A DNA stretch of 64,000 nt from Microbacteriaceae bacterium VKM Ac-2855 (lineage in GTDB: Bacteria > Actinomycetota > Actinomycetes > Actinomycetales > Microbacteriaceae): the NCBI GenBank assembly GCA_013204985.1, contig JABMLG010000001.1, positions 554,574-618,573 on the forward strand. Reading direction: 5' to 3'. Each line of letters opens with the position of its first letter. Within the stretch, counting starts at the first letter, position 1. Under the pieces are notes generated by a model. It ran no database searches and was not told the origin of the DNA. It saw nothing but the letters and a program-made list of their open reading frames with translations. Below, in pieces: positions 37,101 to 44,390 of the stretch. The position numbers and the translations under genes were made by a program.

Positions 37101-37795
37101 GAAGCTACTCCGCAACCGTGAACGGCTTCGGCCCCGGCGGCTCCCGAGGTCCGCTGCTCACCGACAGCGATTCCGGCGCTTACAGCTACAGCGGCGGATT
37201 CGCGAATGAGCGTTCGACGACGAGTTACCTCGTCGATGTGGTGTTCAGTTCGACGAGCACCCCGACCCCGACCCCGACCCCCACACCGACTCCGACGCCG
37301 ACCCCGACGCCGACCCCGACGGGCTCCCGCCTGTTCGCCGGCGCAGTCCCGACCTCCGATACCGCCGCGGACTCCTCCTCGGTGGAGCTGGGCGTGGCGT
37401 TCACCGCGTCGGTCGCGGGTAACGCCACCGGTATCGCGTTCTACAAGGGCACCCGGAACACGGGAACGCATGTCGGCTCGCTGTGGAACGCCGCGGGCGT
37501 CCGCGTCGGTCAGGTGACGTTCACGAACGAGACGGCGAGCGGATGGCAGACGGCGACGTTCGCGACACCCGTTCCGCTGACGGCGGGCGCGCGCTACACC
37601 GTGTCGTACCTCGCCCCGAACGGGTACTACGCCTACACCTCCAACGGTCTCGCCTCCCCGGTCACGTCGGGGCCGCTGACGACCGCCGCCGCTCCGAACG
37701 GCCTCTACCGCTACGGCTCGGGAGGTGTCGCTCCGACACAGACGTACAACAACACGAACTACTTCGTTGATGTCTTCTTCCTTCCTACCCAGTGA
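34115..37795 (+). CDS. Large secreted protein: dimethylformamidase-beta-like head plus three DUF4082 modules
   Basis: This 1226-residue protein begins with a Sec signal peptide (MRSRRIPLVALFSALLLAIV, cleavage near AASA). Residues about 50-530 resemble the C-terminal domain of N,N-dimethylformamidase beta subunit, with IYRTGWYGGLGARL, VFLSVGHDEYWSGAQR, GNEGYWRTRYE and IQWSWGLD. An Ig-like segment (about 535-625) and a DUF4082 module (FGAEVPKKADSGD, GVRFYKSTANTGTHTG) follow. Next come a Big-type domain, a second DUF4082 (GLRFYKSAGNTGTHVG), a Thr-Pro linker and a third DUF4082 (GIAFYKGTRNTGTHVG). DUF4082 is probably a carbohydrate- or surface-binding beta-sandwich. The enzymatic function is not known. 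It lies beside the EPS cluster. Confidence 0.85.
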   Translation: MRSRRIPLVALFSALLLAIVGTVVPAASAATACTPAMNAIVCENAQPGADPADWDVFGAGDTSIQGFSTDVSVNVGQRIDFKIDTDASAYTIGIYRTGWYGGLGARLIDTVTPSVALPQNQPQCVSDLTSELYDCGTWAVSASWNVPATAVSGVYLAVLERGDDGGRSHITFVVRDVASTSAVLFQTSDPTWQAYNTYGGSDFYQGGANGRAYKISYNRPVMTRGDNLGRDFFFSSEYPLVRFLERNGYDVSYFSGVDTDRFGSRLTQHKVFLSVGHDEYWSGAQRANVTAARDAGVNLQFLAGNEGYWRTRYEPSATTGTAYRTLVTYKETWANAKIDPLPESTATWRDPRFASVANGGGRPENALSGTQYMVNYSDLAVQVSAVEGKLRLWRNTSLASLATGATATLAAHTIGYESNEDVDNGSRPPGLVRLSTTNGAVPEYLQDFGNVVTAGTTRHNLTLYRAASGALVFSAASIQWSWGLDAEHDGNGAAADVRMQQAQVNLFADMGVQPGTLMSPLVAATKSTDTTAPTVTVTAPAANASIANGAIVSVAGTASDAAGKVAGVEVSTDAGATWHAASGTTSWSYSYVLHGSGAGSVRVRAMDDSANIGAAVTRALTITGTATVFGAEVPKKADSGDTDSVTLGLRFTPTIDGFIRGVRFYKSTANTGTHTGALWSSDRQQLAGVTFANETASGWQTASFATPVAVTAGSTYVVSYTASRGRYPAAEYFWASAGYTSAPLTVAGGFGADPAGVYTTTGGFPSDSYRMGNYYVDAVFDTVDATPLTVASQRPLAGSSSVAPSTTISGVFSKAVTASTVVLTVRSAAGATVAGTTAYVASTRTATFTPSASLSAATGYTATLSATATTGGTVTAGGSWGFTTQRPNAVVGVCPCSLYDDSTTPGVAQVAEGVPLTLGVRFAATGSGTVSGLRFYKSAGNTGTHVGTLSTMAGVELARATFTAESAAGWQTVMFSSPVNIAGGVEYIAAYTTPTGSYSATVNGFGPGGSRGPLLTDSDSGAYSYSGGFANERSTTSYLVDVVFSSTSTPTPTPTPTPTPTPTPTPTPTGSRLFAGAVPTSDTAADSSSVELGVAFTASVAGNATGIAFYKGTRNTGTHVGSLWNAAGVRVGQVTFTNETASGWQTATFATPVPLTAGARYTVSYLAPNGYYAYTSNGLASPVTSGPLTTAAAPNGLYRYGSGGVAPTQTYNNTNYFVDVFFLPTQ
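37259..37321 (+). repeat. Thr-Pro hexanucleotide repeat linker
   Basis: Sixty-three bases of near-perfect ccgacc-type hexamers encode T(PT)10, a rigid extracellular linker between the second and third DUF4082 modules. Six-base units keep the reading frame if copy number changes. Confidence 0.9.
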
Positions 37796-37797
37796 CT

Positions 37798-37823
37798 GGG
37801 CCGACCCGAGGTGGGGTCGGCCC
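37798..37823. terminator. Hairpin terminator after the secreted protein gene
   Basis: A perfect 10-bp stem (gggccgaccc 37798-37807 with gggtcggccc 37814-37823, six-base loop) lies three bases after the stop. It sits between convergent genes and could serve both. Confidence 0.7.
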
Positions 37824-37888
37824 GACTCGACGATCAACCGCCGCCACACTCGCTGACGTCCGGCCGGGTGCAGCCTGTTCGAGAAATC

Positions 37889-39400
37889 TCAACACCGGAG
37901 CACCGAGGGCGCCGCGGAGTCGTGCACGTGTTCTGACCCCGAGGTCTGACGGCTGTCGGACTCGGAGAGCGACGCCGCTGGCGCCGTCGTCAGCGGTCGC
38001 GGAACTTCGTTGGACGAATCCTTCGATCGGAAAGGTGTCGGCCCGAGGTCGGGTGGAGGCGGGTCGAAGATCGATTCCGGTGGCCCCGATGTCGGAGGAG
38101 GCGTGTCGATAAAGCGGGGTGGCGGTTTCGCTCCCGGCACGGGAGCGGGGCGGGTGGTGACGTGGCGGCCGGTGGGAGTGGTCCAGTCGGCGGTGCCGTC
38201 AGTGTGCGGTATGTAGGTCCACCGATCGCCGTGACGCACGTGATGGTGCGACACGCATAACGGCAGCAGGTTCTTGGTCGCGGTGTGGCCGCCGTTGCGC
38301 CACTCGATCGCGTGATCCATCTCCGCCTTCGACGCGGGGCGAAGGCATCCCGGGAACATGCACGTGTCGGCGCGCAACTCGATGAACAGCCGCATCGCCT
38401 TCGGCGGCGTGCGCAGCATCCGCTCGACACTCGTCACCATGCACGTCACCGGATCGGTGAACACCCGGAAGAACGCATCCCCCGCGGCGACGAGTTCGCG
38501 CGCCGTGTCGGCGTCGATGACGCCGTACCCATCGAGGTGACCGTGCTCGTCGTCCAACCCGGCCGCGGTCGTCGCGGGCAGAGTGAGGCGCACTTCGGCG
38601 CGGATGCCGCGCACGAACGTGGGTGCGGGGGTGGTGTCGTCGTGGATCGGGGTGGTGCCGGCGACGTCACCGTCACACAGCAGATCGCCGGCCGCATCCG
38701 CCCGCAACTGTGCGAGGGAACGCTCCTCACCCTCCAGATCACGCGCCGCATGGGCGATGCGATCCAGACGGTTGAACGCTGCGACCGCGACCGGAGCAGG
38801 CAGCAACGCGGAAAGGGTCGCCATCCCGTCCGGCTCCGGCGTCACCCACACATTCCGCCGCGTCTTCGCTGCCGCGTGGCGCTCGCTCAGCGGCGTCTCG
38901 TCCAGAATCTCGCGCAGCTGCTGCAACGCCTTCTTCAACTGCGCCGGCGTCAACTCGCCAGCGAGCTCGACCGCCCGTTCATCCAACGCAGAACGGCAGG
39001 AGCGATTCAGACCGCCGGCGACATCGCAGATGACCTGCCCCGCATCCCACCGCATCCGCGCATCCGCCAGCGCCGAACGCGTCAACGGCAGATCCTCGAC
39101 CAGCAGTTGCGCCCGACCCAGCTCGCGCGACGCGACCCACTCCGACACCCCCAGCGCGACGGCGAACTCGGCGCGGATCGACCGCTCCACCAGCTCTTGC
39201 AGATCCCCGCGCACCATATGCTTCCCGGCGGCGAAAAGTTCGGGTCGGCTCCGGGCGACGAGGTACCCGGCGTGCAACTCTTCTAGCCCCGCGAGAAGCG
39301 TCGGCGCGGCAGCACGCGAGAGGTGCGCGGCGCGGTCTCCGTGTTGCCGGACCGTGTCGCGCACCTCTTCGGGTGTCTGCTCGTGACTCGTGTCTTCCAT
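37889..39400 (-). CDS. DUF222 / HNH endonuclease domain protein (13E12 family)
   Basis: This 503-residue protein has an N-terminal DUF222 region (about residues 15-330) and a C-terminal HNH nuclease motif. The motif comprises CMFPGCLRPASKAEMDHAIEW, NLLPLCVSHHHVRH and a Pro-rich tail. Such proteins are multi-copy in actinobacteria and relate to the mycobacterial 13E12 repeat family. ATG 39400 (MEDTSHEQ) is chosen over ATG 39436. A LexA-like box sits about 30-45 bases upstream, fitting reports that several mycobacterial 13E12 genes are DNA-damage induced. The nuclease role is unproven. Confidence 0.92.
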   Translation of the reverse strand: MEDTSHEQTPEEVRDTVRQHGDRAAHLSRAAAPTLLAGLEELHAGYLVARSRPELFAAGKHMVRGDLQELVERSIRAEFAVALGVSEWVASRELGRAQLLVEDLPLTRSALADARMRWDAGQVICDVAGGLNRSCRSALDERAVELAGELTPAQLKKALQQLREILDETPLSERHAAAKTRRNVWVTPEPDGMATLSALLPAPVAVAAFNRLDRIAHAARDLEGEERSLAQLRADAAGDLLCDGDVAGTTPIHDDTTPAPTFVRGIRAEVRLTLPATTAAGLDDEHGHLDGYGVIDADTARELVAAGDAFFRVFTDPVTCMVTSVERMLRTPPKAMRLFIELRADTCMFPGCLRPASKAEMDHAIEWRNGGHTATKNLLPLCVSHHHVRHGDRWTYIPHTDGTADWTTPTGRHVTTRPAPVPGAKPPPRFIDTPPPTSGPPESIFDPPPPDLGPTPFRSKDSSNEVPRPLTTAPAASLSESDSRQTSGSEHVHDSAAPSVLRC

Positions 39401-39428
39401 ACGGATATGACACCACGGACCCCCGACA

Positions 39429-39444
39429 TAGAACACACGTTCGA
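39429..39444 (-). promoter_or_regulatory. LexA-like (SOS) box upstream of DUF222/HNH gene
   Basis: On the minus strand this reads TCGAAC-GTGT-GTTCTA, one mismatch from the actinobacterial SOS box TCGAAC-N4-GTTCGA. It overlaps a TATG(T)-type -10 region and lies 29 bases before the ATG. Confidence 0.55.
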
Positions 39445-39550
39445 CCGCATCCGGGACAACTCACCCCGAAGCTCACCCTGTGGAGGAGGCAATGGGCCCG
39501 AAGCACACGATTGGCGCCGTGATCCACGATCGCCCCAGCGGCGTCCGACG

Positions 39551-40744
39551 TCACCGACGACGAAGCACCCTCCCCACCATCTGGCGCGCCAGAGCCGCGC
39601 GGAAGATCGCATAGCGCAGCGTCGGATGCGCCAGCATCCGCAACCGAGCGACGAGCCCGTCGCGACGGCGTCGCACGACTCCCTCGTAGATTTCCACCTG
39701 CCGCCGTCCGGCGGCCTCGAGACTGAACCGCTCCGTCACGACCTGGCGCCCCAGCGCTCCGAGGGAGGCCCAGCGCGCAGGCTCCGCCGCGAGCGGCTGC
39801 AAGACCTCGAGCAGTCCAGCGGCGCCGTCGCCGCCGTCGCCACGGGCGTACCAACCGCCGTCGAGGAAGAACGGCAGTGTCTCCGCCGTCAGCAATCGCC
39901 AGAACCCGCCTTCCCCTTGCACGACAAGCGGCTTGCCGAACGCCATGCCCTTCAGGGCCGAGCTGCCCATGCCGAGCACGATGTCCGCCGCGGCATAGGC
40001 GTCTCGGGGATCCAGCAACTGGCCCGTGAGCGTGACCAGCGGACGCCCGGAGCCGACGTTCACCGCATTCGCCGCCGCCTGCAACTCTGCCCGGAGCGGG
40101 CCGTCGCCGACGACGATCAGCCGACAGCGCGCCGAGGAACCGAGCCGTCCGATCGCCTCGATCGCCGTGCGCAGACCCTCACCCTTCAACGCTTCGACGA
40201 GCCGAGCGACCGTGACCACGGCGATGTCGTCCGGCTCCAGCGAGAACCGCGCCCGCGCGGCCGCGACATCGACGGCCGGCGAGTTGCGTGCCGTGTCGAC
40301 CGGCGGCTCGATCAGGTGGACCTCCGGCCGACGGGCGCTCTCCTCCTCCGCCAGCTCCACGACCCCGACGACGAGCGGGAACCGCGGCACGAAGTCGGGC
40401 ACGATCGGTGAAAGCACCGTCGCCACGATCGGCGTTCCGGCGAACAGATACGGCCCGTACGCCGCGTCCATCGTGGGCGACCATTCGTAGCCGTGCACGA
40501 CATCGATCCCGAGTTCGCGCACGACGGCTCGCATCCGCCGCATGCTGCGCAACGACAGCCGTGATCCCTTCGGCGGGGCGGCGATGAAGCGCAGTCCCTG
40601 CTCCGCCACCATGGGCACGAGGTCGCCGGGAGGACCGTAGACGATCGCCTCGTGCCCCAGTGCGGCCAGGGCGCCGGCGATCTCGATGGCGTTGATCTGG
40701 CTGCCGCCGACCTCCATCGTGTGCACGCAGGTCAGGATCCGCAT
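39551..40744 (-). CDS. Family 4 glycosyltransferase
   Basis: This 397-residue GT-B enzyme has the N-terminal donor/acceptor loop VHTMEVGGSQINAIEIAGAL, a middle VTVARLVEALKGEGLR, and the sugar-nucleotide site region VVGDGPLRAELQ. AAADIVLGMGSSALKGMAFGKPLVV takes the place of the usual E-x7-E motif. ATG 40744 is preceded by GGAGGAG. It is the last gene of a four-gene minus-strand operon and follows the PD40 gene by 19 bases. It might add to the EPS or glycosylate a surface protein; the acceptor is unknown. Confidence 0.88.
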   Translation of the reverse strand: MRILTCVHTMEVGGSQINAIEIAGALAALGHEAIVYGPPGDLVPMVAEQGLRFIAAPPKGSRLSLRSMRRMRAVVRELGIDVVHGYEWSPTMDAAYGPYLFAGTPIVATVLSPIVPDFVPRFPLVVGVVELAEEESARRPEVHLIEPPVDTARNSPAVDVAAARARFSLEPDDIAVVTVARLVEALKGEGLRTAIEAIGRLGSSARCRLIVVGDGPLRAELQAAANAVNVGSGRPLVTLTGQLLDPRDAYAAADIVLGMGSSALKGMAFGKPLVVQGEGGFWRLLTAETLPFFLDGGWYARGDGGDGAAGLLEVLQPLAAEPARWASLGALGRQVVTERFSLEAAGRRQVEIYEGVVRRRRDGLVARLRMLAHPTLRYAIFRAALARQMVGRVLRRR

Positions 40745-40763
40745 GTCGCTCCTCCGCGGCCGC

Positions 40764-41780
40764 TCACTCGGCGATCACCGACGGCGACCAGGCGTGTGGG
40801 ATGAAGAGGGTCGGATCCGCGCCCGCACGCGCCGGGATGGACCACACATCGCTGTCGCCGGGCTGGTCGGCTCGCGCGAGCCCGTAGATCAGCGTGCCCG
40901 CGTCGAGCCAGACGACCTGGTCGTCGACGCTACGGCTCTCGGCGAGAACGGTCTCGCTGTTCGACGCGAGATCGAGCACCGCGATGCGCCAATCGGGAGT
41001 CGCGCTGTCGCCGACGTTCTTCTTGTAGGCGACGCGCGTCCCGTCGGGAGACAGCGACGGGCACTCGGCGGTGTCGTGGATCGCGGTCAGCGTCCGCCGG
41101 CCGATGCTGCCACGAACGAGCCAGGTCCGCGTTCCCGATGCCGCCGTGGCGTAGAACGTCTCGCCGTCGTCGGCGAACGTGACGCCCCAGAAATTCCGGT
41201 CCACCGCGGTCATCGGCTCACCGGCGACCGAGAAGGCGAAATCCTCGAGGCTCAGGGCCTCCGCGTCCCCGGTGAGCGTTTCGAGTACCGTCGCGGTCGA
41301 GAACGTGGTCGGCGCATAGGAGTGTCCTGTGACGAAGGCCGTGCTCGCGAGCAGGCCCGCACCTTCCGAGATCCTCGCCCGACTGGGCACGCCCGGCAGA
41401 GGCCAACTCCGGATCGTCGCGCCACCGGCATCCGTGAGCACCGCCTCGAAGGTCGTCAGCACGCCACGATCCGTGCGCAGGCAGAGCCGGTGCTCGACCG
41501 TCGCCCACACCCGATCACACACCTGCTCGGTGAGACTGCGCGGCCCGGACGGGTCCGTCAGCGGCACCTCCGCCACCAGCCCGTAGCCGTCTCCGATGGC
41601 AGTGTTGCGGAAGACGACACGCGCTCCCGCACCCGGGGCGCCCGTGCTCACGGCAATGACGCTCGCGGCCGAACCGCGCTCCTGGTAGCGCACGAACGCC
41701 GAGACTCCGTAGGCGAGAGCCCCTCCCAGCAACAGCGCGGCCGACGCGATCGCGACGATCCAGCGCAGCCGAGCGCTCAC
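40764..41780 (-). CDS. Membrane-anchored PD40/TolB-like beta-propeller protein
   Basis: This 338-residue protein has one N-terminal transmembrane helix or signal anchor (RWIVAIASAALLLGGALAYGV). It is followed by an extracytoplasmic region with TolB/PD40-type blades, such as ECPSLSPDGTRVAYKKN, IAVLDLASNSETVLAES and VVWLDAGTLIYGL. A beta-propeller for protein or glycan contact is likely. It overlaps the MFS gene (ATGA) and precedes the GT4. No catalytic motif is apparent. Confidence 0.75.
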   Translation of the reverse strand: MSARLRWIVAIASAALLLGGALAYGVSAFVRYQERGSAASVIAVSTGAPGAGARVVFRNTAIGDGYGLVAEVPLTDPSGPRSLTEQVCDRVWATVEHRLCLRTDRGVLTTFEAVLTDAGGATIRSWPLPGVPSRARISEGAGLLASTAFVTGHSYAPTTFSTATVLETLTGDAEALSLEDFAFSVAGEPMTAVDRNFWGVTFADDGETFYATAASGTRTWLVRGSIGRRTLTAIHDTAECPSLSPDGTRVAYKKNVGDSATPDWRIAVLDLASNSETVLAESRSVDDQVVWLDAGTLIYGLARADQPGDSDVWSIPARAGADPTLFIPHAWSPSVIAE

Positions 41781-43072
41781 CGGATCCCGCCATCGGCACG
41801 ACGAAGCCGCTCGCGCAGCAGGAGGAACGCGCCGATCAGACCGAGCACGAGTCCCCCGGCGATCGCGAGCATCGCCCCGTCACGGCCGAGCGCGAACCAC
41901 AGCACCCCGAAGCCGACGGAGGCGATCAGCCGGGCCACTGCCACCACCGTCTGCGCTGCGGCGATCCCGCTCGCGCGGAGCTCGGGTCGCACGCTGCCGC
42001 CCGCGATGGCCGCGAGCACTCCATCGGTCGAAGCGTAGAAGATGCCGAGCAGCAGGAGGCACAGCAGCGTGACGGGCGCTCCGGACGCCGGTGTCGCCGC
42101 CAGCAGGTACACGGCCAGCAGCACACCGTGCCCGGCCACGAACATCCGCACCCGGCCCCAGCGGTCGGCGAGTCGACCGAACGGGATCGCCAGGGCGAGA
42201 TACGCGGCGTTCGTGCCCACGTAGAGAAGTGGGAACCACTGGGTCGCGAACGCGTCGCGGCTCTGCAGTACGAGGTAGACGAAGCCGTCGCCCACGGTGA
42301 GCAATCCGAGCAGGCCCGCAGCGAGAAGCATCCGTCGCGGTGCGGGCGCAAGCAGTTCCCGCCACGGCAACCTCACCCGCTGTCGGATGCGCGGGGCCGG
42401 CTCCGCGCGGCGGCGCAGATCGGGGACGAACAACAGCAGCACCACGACGCCGAGGGCCGCGAACGCCACCGACACCACGAACACCGTCATGTACCCGTCG
42501 GGGACGAGCAGCAGCACCACGAAAGCGAGCAACGGACCGACCGTCGCCCCGACGGTGTCGAGCATACGATGCACTCCAAACGAGTGCGCCAACGCGTCGG
42601 CCGGCGCAGCGGCCACGATGAGAGCGTCTCGCGGAGCGGTTCGAATACCTTTGCCGATACGGTCCACGGCGACGACGGACGACACCAGCCCGAGACCGGC
42701 CGCGGCGCCGCCGCCTCCGCCGCCGCCGCCGCCGAACAGCAGCGCGATGCGTGCGAGCAACGAGAGCCCGTAGCCGGCGACGGCGACGCCCTTGGAACGG
42801 TCCGTTCGATCGGCGGTCCAGCCCGCGCCGATGCGCACGATCGCGCTGATGCCCTGATACAGGCCGTCGAGGAAGCCGTAGGCGATGGTCGACAGACCGA
42901 GCGCGGCGGTAATGTAGAGCGGCAGAACGGCGGCCGTCGATTCCGATGAGACATCCGTGAACAGGCTGACCACGCCGAGGGCGATCACGGTGGGAGCGAC
43001 GGGAAGGCGTTTCGAGGGTCGAGTGCCGGTGCCGTGGTCCTCGCCGGGTCGATCGGAGAGGGAGATGTACAC
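41777..43072 (-). CDS. Major facilitator superfamily transporter
   Basis: This 431-residue, 12-helix MFS protein has SLFTDVSSESTAAVLPLYI in helix 1, FLDGLYQGISAIVRIGAGWTADR (loop 2-3 motif), and VAVDRIGKGIRTAPRDALI. These phrases match a family of MFS proteins sometimes annotated as nitrate/proline-like permeases. GTG 43072 starts two bases after the upstream gene's stop, with GAGGG nearby. A run of ten glycines lies between helices 3 and 4. The substrate is unknown. Confidence 0.85.
   Translation of the reverse strand: MYISLSDRPGEDHGTGTRPSKRLPVAPTVIALGVVSLFTDVSSESTAAVLPLYITAALGLSTIAYGFLDGLYQGISAIVRIGAGWTADRTDRSKGVAVAGYGLSLLARIALLFGGGGGGGGGAAAGLGLVSSVVAVDRIGKGIRTAPRDALIVAAAPADALAHSFGVHRMLDTVGATVGPLLAFVVLLLVPDGYMTVFVVSVAFAALGVVVLLLFVPDLRRRAEPAPRIRQRVRLPWRELLAPAPRRMLLAAGLLGLLTVGDGFVYLVLQSRDAFATQWFPLLYVGTNAAYLALAIPFGRLADRWGRVRMFVAGHGVLLAVYLLAATPASGAPVTLLCLLLLGIFYASTDGVLAAIAGGSVRPELRASGIAAAQTVVAVARLIASVGFGVLWFALGRDGAMLAIAGGLVLGLIGAFLLLRERLRRADGGIR
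42704..42733 (-). repeat. GGC triplet run coding for ten glycines
   Basis: Ten consecutive Gly codons (nine GGC and one GGA on the minus strand) sit in a loop or helix end of the MFS transporter. Confidence 0.9.
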
Positions 43073-43074
43073 GA

Positions 43075-43770
43075 TCAGCCCTCGGCGTGCAGCACGGCGA
43101 ACACCGAGTAGCTCAGCCGAGCCGTACCGGTCGGTTCGATCGTCAGTGCGATCGAGTCGCTGCCCGAGCTGAAGAGGGTCGATGCGCCGTCGCCCGCTGT
43201 CGGGACGTCCACGAAGACGAAACCGCGTGCGCCGAGAGCGTCGCGGTAGCCGGCACTGATCTCGGCCGGACTCGCGTCGATCGTCGCGGTGAGGCCGGCG
43301 CGCAGGACCGTTCCCCCGGTCGTGATCGAGCTCGAGCCGAGCACGCTCCCCGGCAGCACGGGGATCACCTCCGGGAATCCCGCGACGAGCGCGCCGTCGG
43401 CGCTCGCATCCGCGGGGAAAGGACGCGCCACGAGGGCGGCACGGGGCGCGGATGCGGGCAGACCCGTGGCGGCCGGCGTCGGCGCCGAGACTTCGAGCGG
43501 ATCGGCGGGATCGGCGACGGATCCGATCGCGGCGGGAGTGCCGGGCAGCACGTCCGCGGCCGTAGCCCGCGGCGACGCTCCGGCGGCGCTCGGCGCGTAC
43601 GACGAACTCGTCGTCGGCGCGGCACCGGACGTCGCGACCCCCGCAGGCGCGGAGCCGGGCGGCTCGGCACCCGGGCGCGCAGGATCGAGCCCATCGAGCA
43701 TGATCGCGCAAGCGATCACGACTCCGGCGATGACGGCGCTCGCTAGGACGAGACGACGACGAACACCCAT
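43075..43770 (-). CDS. Hypothetical secreted or lipoprotein
   Basis: This 231-residue protein has a basic start and one hydrophobic segment (LVLASAVIAGVVIACAIML). VIAC fits a weak lipobox, so lipid anchoring at Cys21 is possible; otherwise it is a signal anchor. Residues about 30-100 are low-complexity Ala/Pro/Ser/Thr. The C-terminal third is better ordered (AEISAGYRDALGARGFVFVD, ALTIEPTGTARLSYSVFAVL). No family was recognised. It is the first gene of the operon leading to the MFS, PD40 and GT4 genes, with GAGGA before the ATG. Confidence 0.7.
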   Translation of the reverse strand: MGVRRRLVLASAVIAGVVIACAIMLDGLDPARPGAEPPGSAPAGVATSGAAPTTSSSYAPSAAGASPRATAADVLPGTPAAIGSVADPADPLEVSAPTPAATGLPASAPRAALVARPFPADASADGALVAGFPEVIPVLPGSVLGSSSITTGGTVLRAGLTATIDASPAEISAGYRDALGARGFVFVDVPTAGDGASTLFSSGSDSIALTIEPTGTARLSYSVFAVLHAEG

Positions 43771-43903
43771 CAGTATCCTCGTATTCGCGCACCCGACGTC
43801 GTCGACGTGACGCGGCCGGGTTCCGAATCATCAGCGAGGCGGGGGTGCAGAGCCAGGCTAGCCAGTCAGCGGAACCGAGCGCCAGTGCTCGGCGCGCCGG
43901 CCC

Positions 43904-43909
43904 TAGACT
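43904..43909 (+). promoter_or_regulatory. TAGACT -10, leaderless start of DUF2510 gene
   Basis: TAGACT is followed by seven bases and then ATG 43917, so transcription should begin at the start codon. No ribosome site is present. Confidence 0.6.
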
Positions 43910-43916
43910 TCTGCTC

Positions 43917-44372
43917 ATGTCAGATGCGAATTCCGCCGCTCCGCAGACCCCGCCGGCCGGCTGGTACCCGCATCCCGCGGATCTCGACGCCGAGCTCTAC
44001 TGGGACGGGACGAGCTGGACCACGAGCAGTCGCGCCGTCGGCAGCAGCTCCGCATCGACCACGATCCCGCCGTACGGGACTCCGGCTTCTGAGGTCTCGG
44101 CCCCCTACGCTTCACCGGCCGGGGTCTACACCGGGCCGGTCCGAGGCGACGAACGCAATGGCATCGCCGTTGCTTCGCTGGTTCTCGGCATCATCAGCCT
44201 CTTCCTCAATCCGATTCTCGTGCCGTCGGCCCTCGCGATCGTCTTCGGCGTGCGTGGCCGCCGTATCGGCACGGCCACGGGAGTCCGGCGAGGAATGGCC
44301 ACGGCGGGTCTCGTGCTCGGCATCGTCGGAGTCGCCGGTTCCCTTCTCCTTCAGGTCGTCAGCCGGACCTGA
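43917..44372 (+). CDS. DUF2510/DUF4190 membrane protein
   Basis: This 151-residue protein has an N-terminal DUF2510 motif (PPAGWYPHPADLDAELYWDGTSWT, residues about 10-33) and a Ser/Pro/Ala-rich linker. A C-terminal DUF4190-type pair of membrane helices follows (IAVASLVLGIISLFLNP and MATAGLVLGIVGVAG) around the loop VFGVRGRRIGTATGVRRG. Both domains are common in actinobacteria and without known function. ATG 43917 fits a leaderless promoter. It is divergent from the operon at 43770. Confidence 0.85.
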   Translation: MSDANSAAPQTPPAGWYPHPADLDAELYWDGTSWTTSSRAVGSSSASTTIPPYGTPASEVSAPYASPAGVYTGPVRGDERNGIAVASLVLGIISLFLNPILVPSALAIVFGVRGRRIGTATGVRRGMATAGLVLGIVGVAGSLLLQVVSRT

Positions 44373-44390
44373 ACCGAGCGGCGACCGAGG

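Noticed and set aside
37259-37321. CRISPR-like array
   Set aside because: Contiguous hexamers without spacers that code for a Thr-Pro linker.
33449-37849. Very long minus-strand open frame opposite the secreted protein
   Set aside because: Only the last 207 codons match a family (the acetyltransferase). The rest is low-complexity Arg/Gly/Val antisense reading of a GC-rich gene.
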